A DNA stretch of 64,000 nucleotides, taken from the NCBI GenBank assembly GCA_965214015.1, contig CBDCAS010000016.1, forward strand, positions 1 through 64,000, read 5' to 3'. Shown piece after piece: positions 17,962 through 26,903 of the stretch. Below the pieces are notes generated by a model, which saw only the letters and a program-made list of their open reading frames with translations, ran no database searches and was not told where the DNA came from. Position 1 is the first letter of the stretch, and each line of letters begins with the position of its first letter. The stretch comes from CBDCAS01 sp965214015 (lineage in GTDB: Bacteria > Pseudomonadota > Gammaproteobacteria > Coxiellales > Coxiellaceae). Made by a program: the position numbers and the translations under genes.

Positions 17962-18954
17962 CTAGTACTCAGCATGGGTAAGCCTGCTCATCCATATTTG
18001 AGCTGAAGTGGCAAGACGTTTGCTAAACGATTTTTTGATTCGATAGCTTACTTGGTAAATATCAAAGTCATTTCGAGCTTCTAAGATGTAAGCATCGCTG
18101 GTTTTAATAGCATCAATGAGTCCTAAATCAAGGGCGTGTGTTCCATACCAGTGTTCGCCTGTTGCTACATGATCGATGTCTATTTGATTACGGTGATCTG
18201 CGATAAAGGATTTAAAGAGTTCATGAGTTTCATTGATTTCAGATTGCATTTTTTCGCGGCCTGTGCTGGTATTTTTTCCAAACATAGTGAGTGTTCGTTT
18301 AAACGCACCGGCTGTAATTTGTTCAAAATCAATATTTTTCTGTTCCAAGTAGCGATGAAAGTTAGGTAGTTGCGCTATAACTCCAATTGAGCCGATCACT
18401 GAGAAAGGAGCTGCGATAATTTCATCAGCGACACAAGCCATCATGTAACCACCACTAGCCGCTACTTTATCAACGGCAACGATAAGTTTAATATGAGCTG
18501 CTTTTAATCGACGCAATTGTGATGCGGCTAAACCATAAGCATTCACCATTCCACCTGGACTTTCCAGACAACATAGGACTTGATCTTTGGGTTGTGCGGT
18601 TAACAAAATCGCAGTAATTTCTTCTCGCAACGATTCAATAGCAGAAGCTTTGATATCTCCATTGAAATAAAGAACAAACATTCGTGGTGATGTTTTTTTA
18701 GATTTTGCTTTTGATAGCTGTTCTTTTTTGGCTTTTTTTCTAGCTTTTGATTGGGTTTTGGTGTCAATGGCCTCATGAATGACTTGTGCCATTTTATCGA
18801 ATTTCTCATTGATTTTTTTGAGGGTCAACTTCCCTTTCTCTTTGTGTTTTGCTTTGCTTGATAGGGCGCTAATAAAACCAAACACAACTAAAAGAGCAAT
18901 AACAGAGGTGATTGCTTTTGCTAAAAATAAACCGTAATTTGCAAAAAATTCCAT
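17962..18954 (-). CDS. sohB: SohB-type S49 signal-peptide-peptidase family protease
   Basis: Membrane-anchored serine protease of the SppA/SohB group. I start it at ATG 18954 (MEFFANYGLFLAK), which aligns with the usual SohB N-terminus; the open frame extends 12 codons further up without support. One N-terminal TM helix is followed by a lysine-rich linker. In the S49 domain the catalytic serine lies in AASGGYMMAC and the general-base lysine in the GAFKRTLT region, as in the family. 330 residues, normal length. It follows bioD by 35 bases. Confidence 0.92.
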   Translation of the reverse strand: MEFFANYGLFLAKAITSVIALLVVFGFISALSSKAKHKEKGKLTLKKINEKFDKMAQVIHEAIDTKTQSKARKKAKKEQLSKAKSKKTSPRMFVLYFNGDIKASAIESLREEITAILLTAQPKDQVLCCLESPGGMVNAYGLAASQLRRLKAAHIKLIVAVDKVAASGGYMMACVADEIIAAPFSVIGSIGVIAQLPNFHRYLEQKNIDFEQITAGAFKRTLTMFGKNTSTGREKMQSEINETHELFKSFIADHRNQIDIDHVATGEHWYGTHALDLGLIDAIKTSDAYILEARNDFDIYQVSYRIKKSFSKRLATSAQIWMSRLTHAEY

Positions 18955-18989
18955 GGCCGCTAGTGTATCATGCCCAGTAAACGATCGCA

Positions 18990-19661
18990 CTATTGACCTG
19001 TTAACTGATTATTAATATTTACTATAGGTGTAATATCACAGCTTCCGTATTCAATGATTCCAAGAGGTGGTGACTCTAGGAGTGTTGTTAATGTGTTAAT
19101 ATTTTCAGAGAGTTTCTTCATATTTGGATCGATATGATTGGCAATCCAGCCAGCGAAAGGCAGACCACAGGTTTTAATGTGGTGCCAGGTGAGGATGGTA
19201 TGGTTTAGGCAGCCTAAGCGCATTCCTGAGACTAGAATGATAGGAAAACCTAAGGCTCTAGCAAGATCAGCCATGCTTTCTTTATGATTTAGTGGTACAG
19301 TCCAGCCACCGACCCCTTCAATAAAAAGTATGTCATAGTTGCTTTGCAACATAGGTTGGCAGGCTTGAATTGTACTGTCTATATCTAATGAATTAGGCAC
19401 TGCAGCAAGATGAGGAGCGATGGCAGGTTCAAAGGTCAGGGGATTGACTTGTTCATAGGGAATGTCCATTGACATGGCAGCTTGTAGTTGCAGTGCGTCT
19501 GAGTTGCGCAGTCCTGCTGCTGTATATTGTGCGCCAGAGGCAATGGGTTTAAGTGCTGCTGTTTTGACTTTGTAGTGATTAAAGTAATTTAGCAGTGCCA
19601 GCGTTGTATGTGTTTTACCAATGTCGGTATCTGTTCCTGTAATAAAGAATGTTTTTTTCAT
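18990..19661 (-). CDS. bioD: ATP-dependent dethiobiotin synthetase
   Basis: Closes the ureido ring: DAPA plus CO2 and ATP gives dethiobiotin. The P-loop is ITGTDTDIGKTHTTLAL near residue 6. LKPIASGAQ near 36, EGVGGWTVPL near 111 and GWIANHIDPN near 175 are family landmarks. I prefer the ATG at 19661, which forms an ATGA overlap with the bioC stop; an in-frame ATG at 19670 would add three residues. The product is 223 residues. It is the last bio gene of the bioBFHCD run. Confidence 0.95.
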   Translation of the reverse strand: MKKTFFITGTDTDIGKTHTTLALLNYFNHYKVKTAALKPIASGAQYTAAGLRNSDALQLQAAMSMDIPYEQVNPLTFEPAIAPHLAAVPNSLDIDSTIQACQPMLQSNYDILFIEGVGGWTVPLNHKESMADLARALGFPIILVSGMRLGCLNHTILTWHHIKTCGLPFAGWIANHIDPNMKKLSENINTLTTLLESPPLGIIEYGSCDITPIVNINNQLTGQ

Positions 19662-20425
19662 TTTTGGCATACTATAGTAAATATTTCATATTTTAAGGGA
19701 TTTTTATATTGACTATAAAGTCGTTTTAATTTTTCCTTACCCATAAGCCCTTTTATTTTATTGCCTAGCACCGTTTTAGCCCCTGTTGCCTTAAGGTGTT
19801 GCATGAGTTCGTTCACATTTTTGTAATGTTTTTTAATTTCATAACGCTTAAAGTATATTATTTCAAAACCAGCATCGTGACATAGTTGCTTAATAGTAGA
19901 GTGGTGAATAAAGGTATTAACGTGTGTGTAATTATCCACTGCTTGCCAGGCTGTTTTTAATGATTGCAGCGATTCTGATCCTAACAAAGAAAATATCAGA
20001 ATGCCGTTTTTTTTTAAGACGCGATACTGTTCTTTGAGTGTTAATTTTAATGAGGGACACCAATGCAGTGCCATATTTGAGAGGATCATATGGATGCATT
20101 GATTTTTTAAGGAGAGATTTTCAGCATCACTACAAATGAAATGATGACAATGATCATGTTGTTTTGAAAAAAGTAACATTTGTTCTGCAATATCGAGTGC
20201 GATAATGTGATTTCCAGAGTGTCGTTGTTGCAGGTGTTTAGTGAGGTAGCCTGTGCCTGCTCCTAAGTCTAATATTGTTTGGTGATAGGGTTGGATCTTA
20301 TCCACATAATTAAGTAATTGGTTTGCTACCTTTTTTTGCCAATTGGCTGCTTGATCATAGGTATGGCTCGCAGTATTAAAGGCTCGTTTTATAGAGTGCT
20401 TATTTAATTGAAATGAATCTGACAT
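19658..20425 (-). CDS. bioC: Malonyl-ACP O-methyltransferase
   Basis: Methylates the free carboxyl of malonyl-ACP with SAM so that the fatty-acid machinery can extend it to pimeloyl-ACP methyl ester. The 255 residues begin with the BioC-type KRAFNTASHTYDQAANWQ. The SAM motif ILDLGAGTGYLTKHL lies near residue 51, and MILSNMALHWCPSL near 113 is typical. It overlaps bioH by 22 bases upstream and bioD by 4 downstream. Confidence 0.95.
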   Translation of the reverse strand: MSDSFQLNKHSIKRAFNTASHTYDQAANWQKKVANQLLNYVDKIQPYHQTILDLGAGTGYLTKHLQQRHSGNHIIALDIAEQMLLFSKQHDHCHHFICSDAENLSLKNQCIHMILSNMALHWCPSLKLTLKEQYRVLKKNGILIFSLLGSESLQSLKTAWQAVDNYTHVNTFIHHSTIKQLCHDAGFEIIYFKRYEIKKHYKNVNELMQHLKATGAKTVLGNKIKGLMGKEKLKRLYSQYKNPLKYEIFTIVCQK

Positions 20426-21207
20426 TGTCTGTTTGTATGTTTTGTTGACTTATATGAATTAAATAGAGAATCGTTATAGAAGTTTTTTATTTTCTGGGCG
20501 CACAATGCTGGGTTTGATAGAAAAGGCGCGTGACTGACTTTAGGTAATACATTGATTTGAGCACGCTTAGTGAGATGATTTATTTTTTCAGCGACAGCAG
20601 AAGGCACGAGGGTATCGCAGTGTCCAAGTAGATATAATTGAGGGCATTGAATATTAATTAATTGGTCACGTAAGTCGGTTACTTGTAAAAGCCTCAGTCC
20701 TTGATTGAGCGCATCGGTGCTAGGTGCTGGGTTGTCTAGTACCTGTTGTTTTAGTGATTGGATTAGGCGATATTGAGCAGGACTGCCTCGAAATTGTAAC
20801 AAAATAAAGTGTTGTAAGGTCGCCTGGTAATCAATTTTTAACTGCCTAGCAAATTGTTCTAATAAATGGCATGTCATGCCAGGCCAAAGATCCTCACCAA
20901 TAAATTTAGGGGTACTTGCGATTGTAATGAGTTGTTGAATTCGTGAGGGATAATGAATGGCAATATTCATAGCAACTAATCCCCCTAAAGACCAGCCTAG
21001 AAAAAGAGCAGACAAGGGGCTATGGTCTAAAATATTTTGAGTCAATGAGTCTAAATTAATAGTGTGATAGGAAGCTCTGTTGTAACCAAATCCCAGTAAG
21101 TCTAAGGGAAGTACTGTAAATTGATCTTCTAAATAAGGAATAAAACTTTGCCAGATAAAAGAAGAGAGCCCCCAGCCATGTAATAATACGAGTTGTGGTT
21201 TTTTCAT
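20404..21207 (-). CDS. bioH: Pimeloyl-ACP methyl ester carboxylesterase
   Basis: Alpha/beta hydrolase that removes the methyl group placed by BioC, releasing pimeloyl-ACP for BioF. HGWGLSS lies at residue 10, the nucleophile S73 in GWSLGG, an aspartate in GHCDTLVP near 209 and the histidine in VSHAPFLSNP near 237: a complete triad. The 267 residues include a C-terminal tail somewhat longer than E. coli BioH. It sits between bioF and bioC as in many gammaproteobacteria. Confidence 0.95.
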   Translation of the reverse strand: MKKPQLVLLHGWGLSSFIWQSFIPYLEDQFTVLPLDLLGFGYNRASYHTINLDSLTQNILDHSPLSALFLGWSLGGLVAMNIAIHYPSRIQQLITIASTPKFIGEDLWPGMTCHLLEQFARQLKIDYQATLQHFILLQFRGSPAQYRLIQSLKQQVLDNPAPSTDALNQGLRLLQVTDLRDQLINIQCPQLYLLGHCDTLVPSAVAEKINHLTKRAQINVLPKVSHAPFLSNPALCAQKIKNFYNDSLFNSYKSTKHTNRQCQIHFN

Positions 21208-22325
21208 CGTATCGTATCCAGTAATGCAATAATTTGTGTTTCGCTATGTGTGGCATTTAATGTAATGCGTAAAACAGTCTGTCCTTCTGGAACACTAGGG
21301 GGGCGCATAGGATAGACCCAATAACCCGCTTGATGTAATCGTTTACTCAATGTAATCGCTTGTTCTGGTTGTGCTATGGGTATGGCTTGAATTGCTGTAT
21401 TTGAAGCTAATAAACGCATGCCACGCTCTTGAGCCGCTTGGCGAAAAAAAGCAATTAAATGATGCAGTTTATCACGTCGCCAACAGTCCTTTTGTACTAA
21501 CTCTAAACTTTTTAGAGCAGCACTGGCCATAGCTGCTGGGAGGGCAGTTGTGTAAATGTAGCTGCGTGCAAATTGAATCAATGATTCAATGAGATTGTGG
21601 CTTCCAGCAACAATAGCACCATAAACACCGAATGCTTTTCCTAATGGGCACACTAAAATAGGAACCTTTTCTTGGGATATATGAAAGTGCTCTAGTGTGC
21701 CACGACCTTGTCGGCCTAAAACACCGATACCATGGGCATCATCAATCATTAATGTAGCGTGGTGTTGTTGACTGAGTTGCACTAGTGAGCTCAGTGGTGT
21801 GATATCACCATGTATGCTAAAAACACCATCACTTGCAATCAGTTTTTTTTTGTGGGCATGTTGTGCCATTTTCTTGTTTAAATCAGCTATGTTTTTGTGA
21901 AGATAGCGGTGTGATTGCGCGTAGGTGAGACGACCTGCATCGAGTAATGAGGCATGATTATATCGATCTTGGTAGATATGATCTTCTCGGTTTGTTAGAG
22001 CATCGATGATACCGAGATTGGCCATATAGCCATTGCTAAAAAGCAAGGCACGATCGCGTTGTAAAAATTCAGCAAAGGCAAGCTCACAGTCTTGATGAGC
22101 TGCGCTATATCCTGAAACCAACTGTGATCCACCGCTCCCTACACCGTATTGTTGAGCCGTTTTTTGAAATGCGGCTATGACAGTAGGGTGTTGGCTTAAG
22201 CCTAAATAATCATTACTGCTAAAATTTATGGGTTCTTTTGATGCACTCGTATGACAGTAGCGATGGCGATATCGCTGTTGTTTTTTATGGTCGGATAAAC
22301 GAGTGCTGAGTGTAGAAATTATCAT
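21204..22325 (-). CDS. bioF: 8-amino-7-oxononanoate synthase
   Basis: PLP enzyme joining L-alanine and pimeloyl-ACP with loss of CO2. The PLP lysine is K230 in CPLGKAFGVYG. The DDAHGIGVLG motif lies near residue 195, FSSNDYLGLS near 35 and GSGGSQLVSGY near 63. 373 residues, slightly short but complete. It overlaps bioB by 4 bases and bioH by 4 bases, so the three are translationally coupled. Confidence 0.96.
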   Translation of the reverse strand: MIISTLSTRLSDHKKQQRYRHRYCHTSASKEPINFSSNDYLGLSQHPTVIAAFQKTAQQYGVGSGGSQLVSGYSAAHQDCELAFAEFLQRDRALLFSNGYMANLGIIDALTNREDHIYQDRYNHASLLDAGRLTYAQSHRYLHKNIADLNKKMAQHAHKKKLIASDGVFSIHGDITPLSSLVQLSQQHHATLMIDDAHGIGVLGRQGRGTLEHFHISQEKVPILVCPLGKAFGVYGAIVAGSHNLIESLIQFARSYIYTTALPAAMASAALKSLELVQKDCWRRDKLHHLIAFFRQAAQERGMRLLASNTAIQAIPIAQPEQAITLSKRLHQAGYWVYPMRPPSVPEGQTVLRITLNATHSETQIIALLDTIR

Positions 22326-23281
22326 GTAGTGGTTGCTGGCATAGGTTCAAATCCAAGCTGATTCAATAGGCGGTCATCCTGTTGCTTATTAGGGTTGGGT
22401 GCTGTTAATAAAGTCTCACCGTAGAAAATGGAATTTGCACCGGCTAGGAAACAGAGTGTCTGTACCTCATCACTCATAGCATCACGGCCTGCTGATAAAC
22501 GCAGCATAGAGCTTGGCATGATAATACGTGCTACAGCGATAGTGCGAACCAGTTCAATAGGCTCTATTGTAATCTCATGTTCCAATGGAGTTCCTGGAAT
22601 TGCGATCAATTGATTGATAGGCACACTATGAGGGTGTTCTTTTAGAGTTGCCAATTGGTGTAGGAAGGCAATGCGGTCTTGACGGGTTTCACCCATGCCA
22701 ACGATACCGCCGCAGCAGGTTTTAATGTTGGATTGTCGAATGCGCTCTAGTGTATCGAGTCGATCTTGATAAGTTCGTGTTGAGATAATTTTTGGATAAT
22801 ATTGGGCAGAGGTATCCAAATTATGGTTATAGTAATGTAGACCCGCTGCTTCTAGGGTATGCACTTGCTCCTCATCAAGCATTCCTAAAGTCATGCAAGT
22901 TTCTAAGCCTAAGTCGTTCACTTTTTTAATAATATCTTTTAGAGCAGGCATAGCTTTTTTGGGTGGACTGCGCCAAGCAGCACCCATACAAAATCGTGAT
23001 GCACCTTGGTCTTTCGCTTTTTTAGCGGCAATAATAATAGCATCTGTATCAATAAGAGGTTCTTTTTCCAAGCCTGTATTGTAGTGGCCACTTTGTGGGC
23101 AATAAGCACAGTCTTCAGGACAACGGCCGGTTTTGATACTGAGTAAGGTCGAGATTTGGATCTGCTTGGGGTTAAAGTGCTGACGATGCACCGTTTGTGC
23201 ATGGTACATTAACTCAGGCAGTGACTCATTATAAAGGCTAGTGACCTCATCAAGGCACCAATCCGTTCGTACAGTAGTCAT
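22322..23281 (-). CDS. bioB: Biotin synthase (radical SAM)
   Basis: Inserts sulfur into dethiobiotin to make biotin, using a radical-SAM [4Fe-4S] cluster and an auxiliary [2Fe-2S] cluster. The radical-SAM cysteines are C54, C58 and C61 in RCPEDCAYC. YNHNLDTS near residue 151, CCGGIVGMGET near 188 and RLSAGRD near 261 are family signatures. 319 residues. First gene of the minus-strand bioBFHCD run, with a good sigma70-type promoter at 23313-23340. Confidence 0.97.
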   Translation of the reverse strand: MTTVRTDWCLDEVTSLYNESLPELMYHAQTVHRQHFNPKQIQISTLLSIKTGRCPEDCAYCPQSGHYNTGLEKEPLIDTDAIIIAAKKAKDQGASRFCMGAAWRSPPKKAMPALKDIIKKVNDLGLETCMTLGMLDEEQVHTLEAAGLHYYNHNLDTSAQYYPKIISTRTYQDRLDTLERIRQSNIKTCCGGIVGMGETRQDRIAFLHQLATLKEHPHSVPINQLIAIPGTPLEHEITIEPIELVRTIAVARIIMPSSMLRLSAGRDAMSDEVQTLCFLAGANSIFYGETLLTAPNPNKQQDDRLLNQLGFEPMPATTT

Positions 23282-23312
23282 GAAGATTCCTTATTGGTCT
23301 AGTAATCCAAAA

Positions 23313-23340
23313 ATGATAGGCTTTCAAGCTCGCTTGTCAA
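23313..23340 (-). promoter_or_regulatory. Predicted bioB promoter containing a dyad
   Basis: On the minus strand a perfect -35 TTGACA (23340-23335) is followed after 16 bases by TATCAT (23318-23313), five of six matches to the -10 consensus. Transcription would start near 23306, about 25 bases before bioB. The spacer holds a perfect inverted repeat, CAAGC-GA-GCTTG (23336-23325), placed where a repressor would block RNA polymerase. No clear BirA-type operator (TTGTAAACC arms) was recognised. Confidence 0.65.
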
Positions 23341-23372
23341 CTTTCTATTCTTACATTAATTGGGATTGACTC

Positions 23373-24698
23373 ATGAAACAGAAGACATCAGATTGGGTAG
23401 TACGCGATTTAAAACATCTATGGCACCCTTGCTCACAAATGAAAGATTATGAACTCTTTCCACCGCATATAGTGCAGAGGGCGCAAGGGAGTTTTATTGA
23501 ATTTGATGATGGTCGGCGTGTGATTGATGCTATTTCTAGTTGGTGGTGCAAATCTTTAGGACATGGTCATCCTCGTTTAAAAGCTGCACTCCTAGCACAA
23601 GTTGAAAAGTTTGAACATGTTATGTTGGCTAATATCAGTCATCCCGCTATTGTACAGTTATCTGAGCAACTAGCGGGGCTGATACCTTCATTAAATAAAG
23701 CCATGTATGCCAGCGATGGTTCTTGTGCTGTTGAGATGGCCATGAAAATGAGCTTACATGCACATCAGATCCTAGGGCATACTCAACGTGATCAGTTTAT
23801 GGCCTTAGCCAATGGTTACCATGGTGAGACGGCGGGTGCTTTGGCTGTCAGTGATGTGGGTTTGTATCGTCAACCCTATGAGAAGATGCTGAAAAAACCT
23901 CATTTTTTACAAAATGTGCCTTATGTCACTGGAGAGTCTGATCCTTTATGGTCGGATTGTTCTCCAGTATGGTTGTCAATTGAAAAACAACTAGAGCCGC
24001 TAGCAGAACAATTAACAGCAATTATTGTCGAGCCGATTATCCAAGGTGCTGGGGGTATGTTGATTTATAGTGCTGATTTTTTACAGCGTTTAAACACTTG
24101 GTGTAAAGCTCACCAGGTACATTTGATTGCTGATGAAATTATGACAGGTTTTGGTCGTACAGGAACTATGCTGGCTTGTGAGCAAGCCAGTGTTGAACCT
24201 CATTTTTTATGTCTGAGTAAAGGTATGACCAGTGGTTGGCTTCCTTTAAGTGCGGTGGTGACCTCAGATGATATCTATGACTTGTTTTATGCCGATTATG
24301 AGCAAGGTAGTGCCTTTTTACATTCGCATACCTACACGGGAAATGCCTTGGCTGCCGCTGTTGCTGTTGAGTGTATTCAATGTTTCAAAGACGAAAATAT
24401 TTTACAACGTGTCAATCAGCAAGCCCCTTTAATGAAGCAGTTAATGGAACAAACAGTAGAAGAAACAGGAAGGCTGCATAATGTGCGTGCACTAGGTGCT
24501 GTTGTAGCTGCTGATCTTATTGTAGAGGATGCTCAAGAACGTAAAGGGTATCAAGTGTTTCAAGAAGCAATTCAGCAAGGTGCGTGGTTGCGCCCCCTCG
24601 GTAATACGCTCTATTGGTTACCTCCTTTAGTGATAGAAGAAGAGACACTAAAAACATTACAAGCCATTACTCGAGATTCGATTCGTGCTGTTTTTTAG
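23373..24698 (+). CDS. bioA: Adenosylmethionine-8-amino-7-oxononanoate aminotransferase
   Basis: PLP aminotransferase that converts KAPA to DAPA using SAM as amino donor. The Schiff-base lysine is K283 in CLSKGMTSGW. LWHPCSQMKDY at residue 16, SSWWCKSLGHGHP near 55 and DEIMTGFGRTGTMLACE near 254 are BioA hallmarks. 441 residues. It is divergent from bioBFHCD across a 91-base region, as in E. coli; with those five genes the pathway from malonyl-ACP is complete. Confidence 0.97.
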   Translation: MKQKTSDWVVRDLKHLWHPCSQMKDYELFPPHIVQRAQGSFIEFDDGRRVIDAISSWWCKSLGHGHPRLKAALLAQVEKFEHVMLANISHPAIVQLSEQLAGLIPSLNKAMYASDGSCAVEMAMKMSLHAHQILGHTQRDQFMALANGYHGETAGALAVSDVGLYRQPYEKMLKKPHFLQNVPYVTGESDPLWSDCSPVWLSIEKQLEPLAEQLTAIIVEPIIQGAGGMLIYSADFLQRLNTWCKAHQVHLIADEIMTGFGRTGTMLACEQASVEPHFLCLSKGMTSGWLPLSAVVTSDDIYDLFYADYEQGSAFLHSHTYTGNALAAAVAVECIQCFKDENILQRVNQQAPLMKQLMEQTVEETGRLHNVRALGAVVAADLIVEDAQERKGYQVFQEAIQQGAWLRPLGNTLYWLPPLVIEEETLKTLQAITRDSIRAVF

Positions 24699-24730
24699 AG
24701 GAGTATCTATAAAATTACTGTACCTTCCTT

Positions 24731-24777
24731 AGTTGTAGTAGCTCAGACTGTCCGATCAAGTCTGAGCTACTACAGCT
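24731..24777. terminator. Long 19-bp hairpin between convergent genes
   Basis: A left arm at 24731-24749 and right arm at 24759-24777 pair over 19 positions with one G-U pair, around a 9-base loop; the core GTAGTAGCTCAGACT / AGTCTGAGCTACTAC is perfect. It lies 33 bases after bioA and 34 before the convergent rhodanese gene's stop. No T-tract follows in the bioA direction, so it could be a two-way transcription barrier or an mRNA-stabilising 3' hairpin. Confidence 0.6.
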
Positions 24778-24810
24778 ATAGTTAATTAAAAAAAAATAAT
24801 ATCAATCACA

Positions 24811-25203
24811 TTATTTTTTTGAATTTATTATCGATTTATGTTCTTGAATCCATTTTTTAATGCCACCTGACATAGATTGAACATTTTTATACCCCATTTT
24901 TCGTAGGTTATCTGCAGCTAATGCGGAACGATTACCGCTGCCACAGTAGAGCACAATAGTGGATGCCTTATCTTTTACAAGGTGATGAATTTTTGCTTCG
25001 ATCCAGCCTTTACTTAAAAATAAGGATGAAGGAAGGTGGCTCTGGCTAAATTCCTCTTTTTCGCGGACATCAATTAAATAAAAAGCTTTTTGGTGCTCAA
25101 GCAGTGTTTTAACCTCATCTGTACTCACTTCGGTAATTCGTGACTTTGCATCATTACATAAAGCAATAAATTCAGGAGAGTGTGATAATGGTTTTATATT
25201 CAT
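24811..25203 (-). CDS. Rhodanese-domain protein
   Basis: Single-domain sulfurtransferase-like protein of 130 residues with the start at ATG 25203, which overlaps the stop of the upstream gene by one base (TAATG), a typical coupled start. The active loop CGSGNRS with its cysteine is near residue 88; FYLIDVREKEEFSQSHLPSS near 43 and MGYKNVQSMSGGIKKWI near 104 complete the fold. Sulfur carrier or thiol-related stress roles are usual for such stand-alone domains. The partner here would be the glutamate-synthase-like enzyme. Confidence 0.88.
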   Translation of the reverse strand: MNIKPLSHSPEFIALCNDAKSRITEVSTDEVKTLLEHQKAFYLIDVREKEEFSQSHLPSSLFLSKGWIEAKIHHLVKDKASTIVLYCGSGNRSALAADNLRKMGYKNVQSMSGGIKKWIQEHKSIINSKK

Positions 25204-26777
25204 TAAAAATGATCCGCTGAGCTTAGAGTCCAATCTTTTGCAAAAAAAGGATGAATTTGGTTATTTCCTAAAAAATTTCCTCGCTCAACATAATGAAAGA
25301 TTTGTTTAAAGTTGGGTGAATCTGATTCACTTAAACGATAGTAGATCATATCTGGTGTAAGTTGGTCAGGATGGTCCAAGCCCATAGCCCCTACCATATC
25401 GAGAAAGCTTTGCATCGTCAATTCATGGTAGTTTTTAACATAAGGAGCTTTGTCTTTTACAACGAGTGCTTTAATTCGGTGAGGGTTTTGTGTAGCTACC
25501 CCTGTTGGGCAAGTGTTGGTATGACATCGGATTGCTTGAATACAGCCAACAGAAAACATCATCGCTCGTGCAATATTGACCATATTAGCACCAAGTGCGA
25601 GTTTCATTAAGACATCAAAACCAGTTGCAATCTTGCCGCTAGCAATGATTCGGATTTTATCGCGCATATTAATCCCAGTGAGGCAATTGTGTGCAAATGC
25701 GAGACCTTCATTAATAGGCATCCCAAAACGATTAGTATATTCTAAAGGGGCAGCGCCGGTGCCCCCTTCAGCACCGTCGATCGTAATAAAGTCGGGTAAA
25801 ATTTGGGTCTTTAACATTGCTTTGCAAATGCTCATAAATTCACGGCGATGACCGATGCATAATTTAAAACCAACCGGCTTGCCACCGCTTAAATCTCGTA
25901 GTTTTTTTACAAAATGTAATAGGCCTATTGGATTGGAAAATTGAGAGTGGCCAAAGGGTGATAGACAATCTTGTCCCATTGAAATGTTGCGAATTTTTGC
26001 AATTTCTTTGGTAATTTTATCAGCAGGGAGTAAGCCGCCATGTGATGGTTTAGCACCTTGCGACAGTTTAATTTCAATCATTTTAACGTTTTCTAAAGTC
26101 GCTTTTTCAATATATTGTTGCTCATCAAAATCACCACAAGCACTACGCGCACCAAAATAGCCAGTGCCTAGTTGCCAAATAATATCACCTCCTTGTAGAT
26201 GATAGGGTGTCAGTCCTCCTTCACCTGTGCCTTGAGCAAATCCACCCATCTTAGCACCCAGGTTCATCGCCATCACAGCATTTTTACTCAGTGCCCCAAA
26301 GCTCATCGATGAGATATTGATGCGCGAGGCAAGATAAGGCTTTTTGCAGTCGGATCCACCGATGCTAATACGTGAGGCTGATTGAGGGACTGATTGTACT
26401 TTGATTGAGTGTTGAATAAACTCATAACCTCCTACATTAATATCATGCTCTGTGCCAAAGGGATGGGTATCTATTTCACGGTGTGCGCGTGCATACACTA
26501 AAGAACGTACTTCGCGATTATAAGGACGACCACTGAGGTTGGTGGCCACAAAATACTGTTGAATTTCAGGGCGGACAAATTCAAATAAATAGCGTAGATG
26601 ACCTATGAGAGGATAATTGCGTAATACATTATGTCGGCAGCTAATATCGTAAAGACCAAGAGCAATGAGTGGAATTACTAGTATCATTAGATAGAGGGAA
26701 TGATTCCAAAAAGGATAAAGGCCTGCAATAATAAGTAAGGCTACCGTTGATAGAATATAGAAGATCCACCGTATCAT
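25203..26777 (-). CDS. FMN-binding glutamate synthase family protein, membrane-anchored
   Basis: 524 residues: two N-terminal TM helices (about 1-45), then the FMN/[3Fe-4S] synthase barrel of GltB, without the glutaminase domain. INISSMSFGALSKNAVMAMN near residue 160, EIKLSQGAKPSHGGLLPA near 245, ITIDGAEGGTGAAPLEY near 335 and GCIQAIRCHTNTCPTGVATQ near 415 match the GltS-2 / archaeal-type family. Stand-alone members of this type have no well-defined substrate. A palindrome TATACT-TTG-AGTATA lies 34 bases before the start. Confidence 0.88.
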   Translation of the reverse strand: MIRWIFYILSTVALLIIAGLYPFWNHSLYLMILVIPLIALGLYDISCRHNVLRNYPLIGHLRYLFEFVRPEIQQYFVATNLSGRPYNREVRSLVYARAHREIDTHPFGTEHDINVGGYEFIQHSIKVQSVPQSASRISIGGSDCKKPYLASRINISSMSFGALSKNAVMAMNLGAKMGGFAQGTGEGGLTPYHLQGGDIIWQLGTGYFGARSACGDFDEQQYIEKATLENVKMIEIKLSQGAKPSHGGLLPADKITKEIAKIRNISMGQDCLSPFGHSQFSNPIGLLHFVKKLRDLSGGKPVGFKLCIGHRREFMSICKAMLKTQILPDFITIDGAEGGTGAAPLEYTNRFGMPINEGLAFAHNCLTGINMRDKIRIIASGKIATGFDVLMKLALGANMVNIARAMMFSVGCIQAIRCHTNTCPTGVATQNPHRIKALVVKDKAPYVKNYHELTMQSFLDMVGAMGLDHPDQLTPDMIYYRLSESDSPNFKQIFHYVERGNFLGNNQIHPFFAKDWTLSSADHF

Positions 26778-26810
26778 AAGTCATTCCTTTGTTTACTTTA
26801 ATTAGGATTA

Positions 26811-26825
26811 TATACTTTGAGTATA
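26811..26825. promoter_or_regulatory. Short palindrome upstream of the glutamate-synthase-like gene
   Basis: TATACT at 26811-26816 and AGTATA at 26820-26825 form a perfect dyad around TTG. On the minus strand it sits 34-48 bases before the start at 26777, in the position of a core promoter or operator. It may simply be an AT-rich -10 region. Confidence 0.35.
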
Positions 26826-26837
26826 GTGAGCGCGAGT

Positions 26838-26866
26838 TTGGATAGCTTGAGGCTTAAATCTATATT
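26838..26866 (+). promoter_or_regulatory. Candidate sigma70 promoter in front of tRNA fragment
   Basis: TTGGAT (26838-26843) and TATATT (26861-26866) are spaced by 17 bases. The -10 matches five of six consensus bases, the -35 three. The predicted start near 26873 is about 30 bases before the tRNA-like sequence at 26904, consistent with this being the promoter of a former tRNA gene. Confidence 0.4.
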
Positions 26867-26903
26867 GATCGAAAAAACTTCTTCAATGAGACTCTTAATC
26901 TTT

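Noticed and set aside
23325..23372. E. coli-type BirA operator
   Set aside because: TTGTCAAC lacks a matching GGTTTACAA-type right arm at the required spacing.
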